64,000 nucleotides of DNA. It comes from JAMXLO01 sp036265005. GTDB taxonomy: Bacteria; Pseudomonadota; Alphaproteobacteria; Acetobacterales; Acetobacteraceae. The notes under the pieces are model-generated. The model was not told the origin of the DNA. It saw nothing but the letters and a program-made list of their open reading frames with translations, and did not search any database. The position numbers and the translations under genes are program-made. Location: assembly GCA_036265005.1 (NCBI GenBank), contig DATAPW010000081.1, forward strand, positions 30,226 through 94,225, given 5' to 3'. This document shows, piece by piece, positions 50,509 to 59,682 of this stretch (positions are counted from its first letter, which is position 1; each line of letters starts with the position of its first letter).

Positions 50509-51360
50509 TCAGACGACCAGGCTGCGGCTTTGCACCGCGAGCGAGATCAGGTCCGGTGCCGCGGTGGTGTTCGCCGCGTTGGTGTTGGCTGTCACCAGGT
50601 AGCGCTGAACGAAACTCTCGACGAACTTGGGGTCCTTGAACTTGGTGATATCGAGCAGCGTGCTGATTGCCTTCTCCTGCGCCTGGAGAGGTTGGAATGC
50701 GATCTCCTGCGGGATGCCGAGCGCAGTGGTGACCACATCGCGCATGATCGGATCGCCCAGAATCTGATCGACCGACGTGATGGTTGAAGCCTCCTTGCGG
50801 AAGGTCAGGGCATTCGACAGGCCCGGCGTGGTGGCATCCAGCGAGTTGCGCCAGGTGACCTCGGCGTAGGCATTCGCCAGTGTGCTGATCACGCTCGGTT
50901 GCCGCAGCACGGCGAGTCCCTTGTTGGCGAAATCGTAGGTCTGCACCATCGGCTTCCAGCGCGTGTCGGTCAGCGTATTGGCCAGCGACTTCGGGTCATT
51001 CACGTTCGACTGAAGCGTCTTTTGTGCCAGTGCGCTATAGGGAATCTGGTCGGCGAGTCCATTCGCCGTCATCAGCACCTGCATAACTGCCGGATTCGCC
51101 AGCAGCTGCTGCACAGTCTTGGCACTGGCCACTCCGGCGGTGAATGCATCGACGGCGCGCTTGACGGCGGGCTGCGCCGCGGTGGACTTGATGTCCTGGG
51201 CCTCCCCCTGCTCGGCAGACGCCAGTGCCGCAACCGGATTCTGACCGGTTGAATTGCTGGTCGATCCGGCGAAGCCGTAGAGGGTTGCCAACAGGCTACC
51301 GGACCCAGTCGCGCTGCTGCTGGCGTAGAGGTTCGTCAGGTAGCTCACCGATGTACCCAT
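50509..51360 (-). CDS. DUF1217 domain-containing flagellar-region protein
   Basis: A 283-residue protein. The family pattern includes NPVAALASAEQGEAQDIKSTA, VAGVASAKTVQQLLANPAVMQVLMTANGL (FTAGVASAKTVQQLLANPAVM) and the final VESFVQRYLVTAN. DUF1217 proteins are encoded in flagellar gene clusters of alphaproteobacteria, where they are associated with hook or rod assembly but lack a firm role. The N-terminus is Ser/Gly-rich without a signal peptide. It lies downstream of flaF on the same strand. Confidence 0.88.
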   Translation of the reverse strand: MGTSVSYLTNLYASSSATGSGSLLATLYGFAGSTSNSTGQNPVAALASAEQGEAQDIKSTAAQPAVKRAVDAFTAGVASAKTVQQLLANPAVMQVLMTANGLADQIPYSALAQKTLQSNVNDPKSLANTLTDTRWKPMVQTYDFANKGLAVLRQPSVISTLANAYAEVTWRNSLDATTPGLSNALTFRKEASTITSVDQILGDPIMRDVVTTALGIPQEIAFQPLQAQEKAISTLLDITKFKDPKFVESFVQRYLVTANTNAANTTAAPDLISLAVQSRSLVV

Positions 51361-51397
51361 GCTGGCTCTCCCGCCAAGCCGGTGTCCTGGGTGGCCG

Positions 51398-51745
51398 TTA
51401 CGCCTGCTCGGACAAACCAGCCGCGATGTTCTCGTTGATGGCGATCAGGAAATCGAAATCGGGTTTGTCGTTTGCCATCTCGCGCTGTACCGCAAGCCCG
51501 ACGGAAACGATCGAGGCACGCAGGTCCGGTGGCAGGGAGTTGAGCGGATCGCGCATCAGGTCGGTGACCGTTATCCAAAGCCGGCGGTTATCGGCGATCG
51601 CCTGCACGCGCGGGATGGATCCGGCTTCGCGTGCCGCCCTGAGGGCGCCGGTCGCACGGCGAAACACATCGGCCTCCTGCTGACGCTGGCTGCGATGGGT
51701 TGCCGCGGTTTCATAGGCGCGGGCCGCCTGGGTCATTGTGGGCAT
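51398..51745 (-). CDS. flaF: Flagellar biosynthesis regulator FlaF
   Basis: A 115-residue helical protein with the FlaF signatures QAARAYETAATHRSQRQQEADVFRR, NRRLWITVTDLMRDPLNSLPPDLRASIVSVGLAVQRE and FDFLIAINENIAAGL. In Caulobacter FlaF is needed for flagellin translation and assembly and opposes FlbT. The gene overlaps the end of flbT by 35 bases; an alternative start at residue 4 (51736) would shorten the overlap. The close coupling of the two antagonists is usual. Confidence 0.93.
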   Translation of the reverse strand: MPTMTQAARAYETAATHRSQRQQEADVFRRATGALRAAREAGSIPRVQAIADNRRLWITVTDLMRDPLNSLPPDLRASIVSVGLAVQREMANDKPDFDFLIAINENIAAGLSEQA

Positions 51746-52199
51746 GGCTGTCGTTGATTCCCTTGGTGTGACATGGAACTGGAGGGGGCACGTTGACGAC
51801 CTCCGGCGAGCGGCCCAATACGGCGTCCTCGTGGCGAATGATGCGCCGGGCGAGCTTCAGGGCCTGGTAGCAATCGTCGGCTTCCGCAGCATTAAGGGCG
51901 CGGTCGAGTATTTCGCAGGCAAGTGTCGAGGTCGTTGCCTCTTTGAAGGCGGCGATCAGTTCGCGTGCCGCTTCCAGCCCGCCCGGACGTTCATCCTCGG
52001 AACCGATGTAGGCCGACTGCAATGCGAAATAGATGCGACGCGCCGGGCTGTCGGCCTGATCCGGTGGCATGATCTGTTTGCCGAACAGGAACCGTGCCTT
52101 CGCCGTCAGCTCGATGCGCGATTTGGTCCGGAAGCGGATGGGCGCGCCGTTGACGATCATCACTTCGCCCTGGCGCAGCTCCAACACAAGATTCGACAT
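51711..52199 (-). CDS. flbT: Flagellin mRNA regulator FlbT
   Basis: A 162-residue protein with the FlbT pattern LVLELRQGEVMIVNGAPIRFRTKSRIELTAKARFLFGKQIM, RRIYFALQSAYIGSEDERPGGLEAARELI and EDDCYQALKLARRIIRHEDAVL-type C-terminal helix (DDCYQALKLARRII). FlbT binds the 5' UTR of flagellin mRNA and limits translation until the hook is complete. It lies between flagellin and flaF on the same strand, and the flagellin leader upstream shows palindromes that might be its target. The C-terminal tail beyond residue 145 is Pro/His-rich. Confidence 0.93.
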   Translation of the reverse strand: MSNLVLELRQGEVMIVNGAPIRFRTKSRIELTAKARFLFGKQIMPPDQADSPARRIYFALQSAYIGSEDERPGGLEAARELIAAFKEATTSTLACEILDRALNAAEADDCYQALKLARRIIRHEDAVLGRSPEVVNVPPPVPCHTKGINDSHAHNDPGGPRL

Positions 52200-52284
52200 C
52201 AGCCTCTTCCTGATTTGCCCTGGCCGGAGAGGGGAACCTACGCGGCCACTGACAGCGTCACCGGCGTCCTGCCGGGACCACCAG

Positions 52285-52313
52285 CTCCGGCAGGGCTTCC
52301 TGCCCCGCCGGAG
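52285..52313 (-). terminator. Candidate terminator after flagellin
   Basis: A GC-rich hairpin (GGCAGG/CCTGCC with a four-base loop, flanked by CTCC and GGAG ends) lies 20 bases after the flagellin stop on the minus strand. There is no T run. Confidence 0.5.
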
Positions 52314-52332
52314 ACATGGCTGGCCTAGCCGA

Positions 52333-53280
52333 TTACTTGAACAGGCTCAGCAGCGTCTGCGGTGCCTGGTTCGCCAGCGACAGGGCCTGTGTGCCCAATT
52401 GCTGGCGGATCTGCAGCGCCTGCAGCTGCGCCGATTCCTTGGCCAGGTCGGCGTCCACCAGCGAGCCAAGACCGGTGTTCAGGGCATCGATCTTGTCGTT
52501 GTTGTAGCTGACCTGGTTGTTGACGTAGTTCACCTCGGAGCCGATCGTATTCAGCGCCGATCCGACCGCGTTCATCTGCTTGATGAACGTGCCGCCAACG
52601 GTGAGCATGGCGGCAACTGTGCTGGAACCATAGCTTGCAGCCGTCCCATGGGCTGGGATGGCGACGTTCGATGCTCCTGCAACAGTATTGCCCGAAGCAT
52701 GCGAGCCGATGGCCGGAGCGGCGCCGATGGTCGCCCCGAACGAGAACGCGATCGCGTTGTACATAGCCGAGGCACCATAGGTGGCGATGCCATACGACGC
52801 GCCGGATTCGTTGCGCACCGTGGACACGCGCGCGAAGGTGCCGCTCGAGCCCGCGATGTTCCCGATCAGTGTCTTGCCATTGTAGTTCGCATCCTGGATG
52901 AACGACTTCACGTTCGCCAGCAACGAGCTGTACTGCGCCTGATACTGGGTCCGCTGGTTGCCGGCAACGTTGCTGTCGGACAGCTTCACCAGCACATCGC
53001 GCATGCTGGCCATCGTGTTGGAGACGTCGTTCAGACCAGACTGCGTCGTTGACAACAATCCTTGCAGATTGCCGAGCTGCTGGTTGGCAGCGCCGAGTGC
53101 GCCGACAGTGGAACGAACCGACTGCGCCACTGCGTAGGCGGCACCGTCATCAGTCGCGTCCGCCACGCGTGAACCAGTCGACACACGCTTTTGCGTGGCA
53201 GCCAGATCCGCGTTGGTCCGGTTCAGCGACTCGAGCGCGATCATCGCGCCCATGTTGGTGTTAACAGAATTGAGGGACAT
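52333..53280 (-). CDS. Flagellin
   Basis: A 315-residue flagellin, the filament subunit exported by the flagellar type III system. The N-terminal D0/D1 region (SVNTNMGAMIALESLNRTNADLAATQKRVSTG) and C-terminal region (VDADLAKESAQLQALQIRQQLGTQALSLANQAPQTLLSLF) are complete. The middle, about 145-235, is Ala/Gly/Ser/Thr-rich, the kind of exposed region that is O-glycosylated. It is followed by flbT and flaF; a GT41-type transferase lies 4 kb downstream on the same strand. The 109-base leader holds a palindrome and a hairpin. Confidence 0.95.
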   Translation of the reverse strand: MSLNSVNTNMGAMIALESLNRTNADLAATQKRVSTGSRVADATDDGAAYAVAQSVRSTVGALGAANQQLGNLQGLLSTTQSGLNDVSNTMASMRDVLVKLSDSNVAGNQRTQYQAQYSSLLANVKSFIQDANYNGKTLIGNIAGSSGTFARVSTVRNESGASYGIATYGASAMYNAIAFSFGATIGAAPAIGSHASGNTVAGASNVAIPAHGTAASYGSSTVAAMLTVGGTFIKQMNAVGSALNTIGSEVNYVNNQVSYNNDKIDALNTGLGSLVDADLAKESAQLQALQIRQQLGTQALSLANQAPQTLLSLFK

Positions 53281-53319
53281 GGTGTTCTACCCTTTGAGTC
53301 CTAAGTGTTACGTATGCCC

Positions 53320-53352
53320 CCGCATTTTGCGGCTTGACGTCATCCTGACGTC
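53320..53352 (-). promoter_or_regulatory. Flagellin leader: palindrome and hairpin
   Basis: GACGTCA (53336-53342) and TGACGTC (53346-53352) form a perfect inverted repeat around three bases. Directly next to it CCGCA (53320-53324) and TGCGG (53328-53332) can pair around TTT. Both lie 40-72 bases upstream of the flagellin ATG. The first could be an operator for a dimeric regulator; either could be part of an RNA structure recognised by FlbT. Confidence 0.5.
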
Positions 53353-53389
53353 GCTGTGTTAAAGACCGGTGAAGCCCTGCGAGATTTCA

Positions 53390-54527
53390 TCATGCGACCG
53401 GCAGGAACTTCACCAGCGAGAGGCCGCTCATGCCCGAGATGAGCTGGTAGGACGCCTGCATCTGCGTCTGCACGAGCGAAAGCTGCGACAGCGTCGAGGC
53501 CATATCGACATCTTCAACCGCGGAGACCTGGCCGGTCAGCGCAGTCTGGGTGTCCGCGAGGCTGCTCTGCGTCGCGGTCAGCGACGACTGCACGTTGCCC
53601 AGCACGCCGGCGTCCTGCGCCATGCCGGTGATCGCTCCGGACAGGCTGATGCGCGTATCCTGCACCAGGTCCTGGAAGCCGTTCACATTCACCTGCGTGC
53701 TGCTGAGCGAACCGATCGTGGCCAATGCCCGCAGCACGTCGCGCATGTACGAACCGGTGGTCGCGCTTGGTCCGCCGGCAAGTGTGGCCGGTGCGACCGA
53801 CGCCGGTGTCAGGCTGTTGGCGCTGGCCAGCAGGCCGACCTGCTCGCTCCGGTTCTGCCCCACCTGCACCGTCGGGAGCTGCAGCGTCGCGCCGGGTTGC
53901 GACAGATATGTCGAGAACGGCGACGTGCCTGCGGTATTCGACACCGCGACGGCAAACGTCGCGTTCGCGGTGAGTACCGCGCTGCCGGGCGGCGCCAGGT
54001 TCGCCACCGCCGCATTGATCTGCGCAAAGTATCCAGTGGGATACGCCGCCATGTTGGCGATGTTGGCCGGATCAGGCACCGGCGGATTGGCGGTATCCTG
54101 CCCGGCAAACACGTAGACGCCGCCGTCCTGGGTATCCAGCAGGCTGGCGACCTGGCTGAGCGCATCGCGCGCCGACGCGGCGATGCCGTCCACTGCGCTG
54201 GCATTGACGCCGCCGACGTTGTCGAGCTGCGCATAGAAATTCGACGCAATCGACTGGATCTGCGTCATGGCCGATTGGGCCACCGACATCCGACCGGTCG
54301 CCGCATCGACGTTGCTCTGCCAGGCCTGCAGAGTCGCGATCTGCGGTCGAAGGTTGAGCGAGACCGGTGCTCCTGCACCCAATCCGGCATAGCTGTTGCC
54401 GACCAGGCCGCGAACTCGCCTGATTGGTAAGCTGATCGAGCTTCTGCCGCACCGACGCAGACTGGGCGATCAGGCTGCCCAACATGCCATAGTCCGAGAA
54501 ACCCGGCACTCCAGTGATGCTGCTCAA
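53390..54527 (-). CDS. flgL: Flagellar hook-filament junction protein FlgL, reading frame broken near 54410
   Basis: FlgL joins hook and filament. The N-terminal 39 residues (from TTG 54527: SSITGVPGFSDYGMLGSLI, KLDQLTNQASS) are in one frame; the rest (GLVGNSYAGLGAGAPVSLN to the D0 end SGMSGLSLVKFLPVA) is in another. Removing one base near 54406-54413 (CGCGGCC on the minus strand) joins them as QASSGLVGNSYAGLG, as expected for FlgL. The total span, 1138 bases, is one more than a multiple of three. The strong site AAGGAGG precedes the TTG. Either the sequence has an error there or the gene is inactive; a downstream in-frame start could still make a truncated product. Confidence 0.85.
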
Positions 54528-54537
54528 GTCTGCCTCC

Positions 54538-56064
54538 TTACTGGACCGCGTTCAGCAACTGCGTCCACATCGCCTGGATGGCGGCGATGACGCGGGCGTT
54601 GGCGCCGTAGGCATTTTGCAGTTGGATCATGCTGGACATCTCGGTATCCATGTTCACGCCGCTCTCGCCCGATAACTTGCCGGCGAGCGTGGTTTGTACC
54701 GTCTGCTCCATGCCAAGCCGGGTGGTGGTGCCGGCGCTGTCCTGCGCCTGGGATGCCAGCACCGTGGCGGCGAGCTGCCCCAGTGTCGCAGGCGCGGCAT
54801 ACGGGGTCGTCAGATTGCCCGCGGGACCCAGGTTGCTGGTGCTGGACGCCGGCTGCGGCACGCCGGTCTGCGCCTCGGCGCCCAGTGTGTTGTCCAGCAC
54901 ACGCTGGATCATGGTGCTGAAACCGGCGGGTCCGCCGGGTGGGTTGGGCGTGAAGGCGCTTGCGCCGACCGGGCTTCCCGCTACGACGTGCGTGCCGTCC
55001 CGCACCAGCGATGGCTGGGCCTGCACCGCGGGATTGACCTGGATGGTCGAGGCAAAGCCGACATAGCCGTTCTGCACCGGGGGAGGCACACTCGTCGGCA
55101 CCGCGCCTGTCGGATCGGTGAACAAGGTAAGCCCCTGTGCATCGAACCGGCCGGCGAGGCTCTGGGAGAATTCGTCGAGCTCCGCCTGGTCGGTCGGCAA
55201 GGTATCGTCGCGCAACGCGATGTTGGCACCGATCCGGCCGCCCAGGAGCTGGTTGGTGACGTCGTTACCGCCAAGCGTGATCGCCGGGACACCGCCACCC
55301 GGATACCAGGTGCCGGACTGCATCGTCGCGCCGCTGGTGCCGAGTGGATTGGCGCCGGCATGGGTTGGCAGCGTCAGGCCGGCGGTGGTGGTGATCAGCA
55401 GATCGCCGCTTGGCTGTTCGAATACCTTCACGCCGACCAGTTGCGAGAGCGATGCCACGGCGGTGTCGCGCTGGTTCTCCAGATCCGCCGTGCTCTGTCC
55501 GCCGGACTTCAGGACGACGATCTGGTTGCTGAGCTGACCGATGCTGGCCAGCGTTGCATTCAGCGTGGTCACGTCGGCGACGATGGAATTCTCCGCCGTC
55601 TGGCGCTGCGCGGTGTAGGCATCGCTGACCGTGTTGATGCCCTGCGCCAGGCTGGTCGCAGCCGATACGACCTGGCTCTGTTGCGTCTGGTTGTCGGGAT
55701 CGTTCAGCAGGGCCGAGAACTGGTCCTGCAGGTTGCCGAGCAGGCTGGCGATGTCGCCGCCCTGGCCGGGCGTGCCCTGCACCGAATCGATTGCCTGCAG
55801 CGCGCTCTGTCGCGTCTGCAGTCCGGCCACGGTGGCATTCTGGCTGAATACCTCCGCCTGCAACGCCGTGTCGATCGTCCGGATCGCGGGACCGCTGCGT
55901 ACACCGAGACCTTCGCCATTGGCGGTGACGCTCTGTTGCGTGCTGGTCTCCACCGCGTATCCCGGCGTGCTGGCATTCGCCACGTTCTGCGATACCAGGG
56001 CCATCTGGCGATTGATATTGGCCAATCCCCCGGTGGCGATCGACAATGCGCCGTCGATATTCAC
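54538..56064 (-). CDS. flgK: Flagellar hook-associated protein FlgK
   Basis: A 508-residue junction protein exported by the flagellar system. The N-terminal rod/hook motif is DGALSIATGGLANINRQMALVSQNVANASTPGYAVET, and the C-terminal D0 helix is GVNMDTEMSSMIQLQNAYGANARVIAAIQAMWTQLLNA. Middle signatures ENSIVADVTTLNATLASIGQLSNQIV and DLENQRDTAVASLSQLVGV are typical. Its stop TAA is part of the AAGGAGG ribosome binding site of flgL, so the two are coupled. FlgE lies upstream on the same strand. Confidence 0.95.
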   Translation of the reverse strand: MNIDGALSIATGGLANINRQMALVSQNVANASTPGYAVETSTQQSVTANGEGLGVRSGPAIRTIDTALQAEVFSQNATVAGLQTRQSALQAIDSVQGTPGQGGDIASLLGNLQDQFSALLNDPDNQTQQSQVVSAATSLAQGINTVSDAYTAQRQTAENSIVADVTTLNATLASIGQLSNQIVVLKSGGQSTADLENQRDTAVASLSQLVGVKVFEQPSGDLLITTTAGLTLPTHAGANPLGTSGATMQSGTWYPGGGVPAITLGGNDVTNQLLGGRIGANIALRDDTLPTDQAELDEFSQSLAGRFDAQGLTLFTDPTGAVPTSVPPPVQNGYVGFASTIQVNPAVQAQPSLVRDGTHVVAGSPVGASAFTPNPPGGPAGFSTMIQRVLDNTLGAEAQTGVPQPASSTSNLGPAGNLTTPYAAPATLGQLAATVLASQAQDSAGTTTRLGMEQTVQTTLAGKLSGESGVNMDTEMSSMIQLQNAYGANARVIAAIQAMWTQLLNAVQ

Positions 56065-56087
56065 GGCTCAGCTCCCGGCGCGACCGC

Positions 56088-57410
56088 CTATTGCTTCATG
56101 TCGATGGTCTGCTGCAGCAACTGGTCAGCTGTCGTCACCATCTTGGCGTTGGCGCTGTAGGCACGCTGGGCAACGATGAGCTTGGAGAACTCGGTCGCGA
56201 TGTCGACGTTGGAGCTTTCCACCGATTGGGTGACAAGATTGCCCGCCCCGTTGCTGCTGGGGGCTTCGGCCAGCGGCGTGCCCGAGTACAGCGTTGCGGT
56301 GAAGGACTGGCCATCCTGGCGCTGCAATTGATTCGGATCGTTGAAGGTGACGACCGGCACCTGTGCGATCACGCGGGACTGGCCGTTGTCATAGTTGACC
56401 ACGATGTTGCCGTTGGCCTGCGTGGTGACTGACGAAAAAGCCCCAGGCGGCACGCCGTTCTGCGTCATCCCGCTCAGGTTGTACTGTGTGCCGGCATACT
56501 GGGTGACGCCGTTGGTCTTGCCGTAGTCGCCGAGGTTGAGGGTGATGGGTTGCGGCCCCGAGCCAAAATCGGCGGTGAAGGTCAATGTCGCGGCGGTGTT
56601 GATGGCGTAGCCCGGCGCGGCGACCGTGCCGGTCGCGTTGGTGATCTGCCCAATCGTGCCGGACTGTACCGGGTTGCCACTGGTGGTCGGGCCGAATTGC
56701 ACCTCGGCGGACCCAAGCGCCGGGGTCGCCATGTCGGACGCATCGATCGACACGGTCCAATCGTCCTGCGTGTTCTGCACCCAGTTCAGCGTCACCGTGT
56801 GCAGCGAACCCAAGGCATCATACACATCGATATCGGACGAAATCGGCGTGCCGGGAGTCGCTGTTCCATTGGCGGGTGTTGCCGGCAGGTTGGCGGAAAT
56901 GGTGGCTTCCGAGGTGGCCACGGGATTGTAGACAGTCTGCGTTACCTGGATCGGTGACAGTGTGTTCTGGTTCACCGCGCCGGTGGCCAGGTTGACCGGC
57001 CAGCCATTGAGGAACTGGCCGGCGCTGTTCACCAGGTAGCCGTTCTTGTCCAACTGAAAGTCGCCGGCGCGCGTGTAGTACTGCTGTGCATTGAAGGTCG
57101 GCGTGTTGTTCACCTGGCCGGTCTGCTGCGATACCGCGAAGAACCCCTGGCCGGCGATCGCCAGGCCGAGTGGATTGTCGGTCTGGGTGATGGTGCCTTG
57201 CACGTTGTTCACGTAGTCGGGTCTGGCCACCACGGCGCCGGAATCGTTCTCCGTCGCATTGCTGGTGGTCAGGTAGTCGATGAAGCTGGTGTCCACCCGC
57301 TTGTAGCCGACGGTCTGGCTGTTTGCGACGTTGTCGCTGATGTTGCCGAACGCGTTGGACTGCGCGCCCAATCCGCTGATGGCGGTGTTCATCGCTCCGA
57401 ACAATGACAT
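56088..57410 (-). CDS. flgE: Flagellar hook protein FlgE
   Basis: A 440-residue hook subunit. The start SLFGAMNTAISGLGAQSNAFGNISDNVANSQTVGYKRVDTSF and the end VESSNVDIATEFSKLIVAQRAYSANAKMVTTADQLLQQTIDMKQ are the conserved D0/D1 regions of the flagellar rod-hook family; NPLGLAIAGQGFFAV and YTRAGDFQLDKNGYLVN are the FlgF/FlgG/FlgE motif. It opens the minus-strand operon flgE-flgK-flgL, and is divergent from fliK and flgD, whose products set hook length and scaffold it. Confidence 0.95.
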   Translation of the reverse strand: MSLFGAMNTAISGLGAQSNAFGNISDNVANSQTVGYKRVDTSFIDYLTTSNATENDSGAVVARPDYVNNVQGTITQTDNPLGLAIAGQGFFAVSQQTGQVNNTPTFNAQQYYTRAGDFQLDKNGYLVNSAGQFLNGWPVNLATGAVNQNTLSPIQVTQTVYNPVATSEATISANLPATPANGTATPGTPISSDIDVYDALGSLHTVTLNWVQNTQDDWTVSIDASDMATPALGSAEVQFGPTTSGNPVQSGTIGQITNATGTVAAPGYAINTAATLTFTADFGSGPQPITLNLGDYGKTNGVTQYAGTQYNLSGMTQNGVPPGAFSSVTTQANGNIVVNYDNGQSRVIAQVPVVTFNDPNQLQRQDGQSFTATLYSGTPLAEAPSSNGAGNLVTQSVESSNVDIATEFSKLIVAQRAYSANAKMVTTADQLLQQTIDMKQ

Positions 57411-57699
57411 GGTGTCGCTCCTGCGTGGGCTGGGCGGTGGTTCGCTTGCACATGGTGTCGCAGGAAGCGTGCCAGGAATGGCCCGCGATATTCCGCTGGA
57501 TTTGCCTGAAAGTTACCGAGGCGCGATGCGAGGCAGGCACAACCGGCCCGGCAGTTTCTGCCGCCACGGGCTGTTGAGGGTGGAGCACGGCCATCGGGAG
57601 CGCCGCTGGAAGACAGATTTCACTGTGTGCAGCGCATCCTACGCCGCAAGCCCGTTCCTGGCACACGCATTGCTGCTGGCCTCGCAAGGAGTGATTGCA

Positions 57700-58935
57700 A
57701 TGCAAGCCGGCCTGCTCGTCGCCACGCCGCCTCAGGGCACGCCACCAGTGCTGCCGCCTGGCCAGTTGCCGGCGACCGGCATTGCCAAGCTGCAGCCGGG
57801 CGCGGATTTCGGCGACGAGTTGATCAAGGCTCTCTCGGACGCGCTGGCAACCGAACAGCCGGCAGCGACGGCGCCTGCGGCAGCAGCATGTCAGGTCGCG
57901 CAGGTTTCGCCGCTGCCGCCGGCGGCACTGCCAGCGCCGCCTGGACCGCTGCCTGCGGCGGCCCCGCAAATACCAGGTGATCCAGCCGCCCTGCGTCCGC
58001 GCGGCGCACAACAGGCGAGGCGGGATCCGAATGCGCGGGACGCGACGGCGGACGCAGCAACGGCGCCGATCGAACTGCCGGCAAGTGTGCCGGCGCTGCC
58101 TCAGCCGGTCGCTGCCCTGGTGATCGACAGCGCGCCGCCGCAGGCGCCGGCGTCAACCGTCGCGCAACCCGACGTTGCCGCCACCGCCGCGAACAGCGCG
58201 GCGCCGCCGCCGCCCGTCGCACATCTGGCGGAGCCGAAACAGCCCGCTGCCGATACGGCGAGCATGGCCAGCCGCGACAGCAGCGCCACAGGTGCCACGC
58301 TGCCTGCTCCACTGCCCACCACGACCGGTGCGGCCAATCCGGACCTGCTCGAGCAGGCGGCAGGCACGATTGCCGGCGATGTGCAGCCACAATCGCCGAC
58401 CACCGCGACAGCCAGTACAGCGCAGCCGGTATCGCACGGATCACGCGATGCCGCGCCGGCCGCCCAGATCGCTCCGGCCCTGATGTCGCTGTCGCACACG
58501 ACGGATGGCACGCAGCGGCTGACCATGCGGCTCGATCCGCCCGAACTGGGCCAGGTGCAGATCCGCATCGAGCGTCCGCTCGATGCCCCTGCGCGGGTGG
58601 AGATCACCGTCGAGCGCGCCGAGACGTTGACCTTGTTGCTGCGCGACCAGCCGCAACTTCAGCGCGCCCTGGATCAGGCTGGCGTGCCGCCCGATGGGCG
58701 CAGCGTGACGTTCCACGTGGCCACGCCTGAGTCGGGTGCGCGCAGCGACGGACCGCCGGCACCGAACCCTGGCGCGAATATCGCTGGCCAGCCGGGCAGC
58801 GGCTCGGGCGGGACACCGCGACAGCACGGCAATCCGCAACAACGGACCGGCAATGCCATGGGCGACTCCGATACGGAACTCTCCGCTGTCGCTCTGCCGA
58901 CGTGGCTGCGCGCCGGACTGGATATCACGGCCTGA
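57700..58935 (+). CDS. fliK: Flagellar hook-length control protein FliK
   Basis: A 411-residue protein. Residues 1-265 are Pro/Ala-rich and disordered, as in the ruler part of FliK. The C-terminal FliK domain is at about 275-345: TDGTQRLTMRLDPPELGQVQIRIERPLDAPARVEITVERAETLTLLLRDQPQLQRALDQAGV. The LDPPELGQVQI motif is the family signature. AAGGAG precedes ATG 57700 by nine bases. The protein controls the switch from hook to filament export. The 289-base divergent gap with flgE holds the promoters; I did not find a clear sigma-28 or sigma-54 match. Confidence 0.9.
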   Translation: MQAGLLVATPPQGTPPVLPPGQLPATGIAKLQPGADFGDELIKALSDALATEQPAATAPAAAACQVAQVSPLPPAALPAPPGPLPAAAPQIPGDPAALRPRGAQQARRDPNARDATADAATAPIELPASVPALPQPVAALVIDSAPPQAPASTVAQPDVAATAANSAAPPPPVAHLAEPKQPAADTASMASRDSSATGATLPAPLPTTTGAANPDLLEQAAGTIAGDVQPQSPTTATASTAQPVSHGSRDAAPAAQIAPALMSLSHTTDGTQRLTMRLDPPELGQVQIRIERPLDAPARVEITVERAETLTLLLRDQPQLQRALDQAGVPPDGRSVTFHVATPESGARSDGPPAPNPGANIAGQPGSGSGGTPRQHGNPQQRTGNAMGDSDTELSAVALPTWLRAGLDITA

Positions 58936-58954
58936 CCTGGAAGGAATACGTACG

Positions 58955-59665
58955 ATGAGCCTCGCCTCCGTCACCGCGCAACAGAACACCGCTGCTGCGG
59001 CCAATGCATCTGCCGTCTCCGCCGCAGCGGCAGGTACCAGCGCGGCTGCGTCAACAGGCAGTACAGCCTTGAACTCGCTGTCCTCCAACTTCGGCGACTT
59101 CCTCAATTTGCTGATGACGCAACTGCAGAACCAGGATCCGACGAGCCCGTTGGACACCAACCAGTTCACCACCGAGCTCGTGCAGTTCTCGAGCGTGGAA
59201 CAGCAGATCAACACCAACACGAGCCTGACCCAGTTGATTCAGCTTACCCAGGGTGGCGAGGTGATGCAGGCCTCGGCGATGACAGGCAAGCAGGTGACGG
59301 TCTCGTCCGATCATATGCCATTGCAGAACGGCACCGGAACGATCAAGTTCACCACACCGGCGGCCGAGCCTGTGGGCATTGCGATCTACAGCGACAGCGG
59401 CGCCAAGCTGGCCGACGCGACGCTGGCGGCGGCGAAGGGCCAGAACAGTTGGACCTGGAACGGCAAGGACAATGCCGGCAATGCCGTGGCGGACGGCAGT
59501 TACAAGGTGGCCGTGGTCGGCGGCAACGCCGACGGCAGCACCTCGGCACTGCCGTTCAGCGTTGTCGGCACGGCGACCGGCGTGCTGAGCCAATCGACCG
59601 GCATGCAGCTACAACTCGGCGCCCTGGCGGTGGACTTCAGCAAGGTGCAGTCGGTCGGCAATTGA
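58955..59665 (+). CDS. flgD: Flagellar hook capping protein FlgD
   Basis: A 236-residue scaffold that caps the growing hook. The N-terminal FlgD motif is NFGDFLNLLMTQLQNQDPTSPLDTNQFTTELVQFSSVEQQINTN at about residues 45-88, followed by the FlgD Ig-like fold (IYSDSGAKLADATLAAAKGQNSWTWNGKDNAGNAVADGSYKVAV) and the C-terminal end. It lies 19 bases after fliK in the same operon. GGAAT sites precede ATG 58955. Its stop is 17 bases from a convergent gene. Confidence 0.95.
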   Translation: MSLASVTAQQNTAAAANASAVSAAAAGTSAAASTGSTALNSLSSNFGDFLNLLMTQLQNQDPTSPLDTNQFTTELVQFSSVEQQINTNTSLTQLIQLTQGGEVMQASAMTGKQVTVSSDHMPLQNGTGTIKFTTPAAEPVGIAIYSDSGAKLADATLAAAKGQNSWTWNGKDNAGNAVADGSYKVAVVGGNADGSTSALPFSVVGTATGVLSQSTGMQLQLGALAVDFSKVQSVGN

Positions 59666-59682
59666 GCGGAATTCGCCGATCG

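Noticed and set aside
54400..54420. Programmed frameshift in flgL
   Set aside because: No slippery heptamer or downstream stimulatory structure was seen, and programmed shifts are not known for FlgL; error or mutation is more likely.
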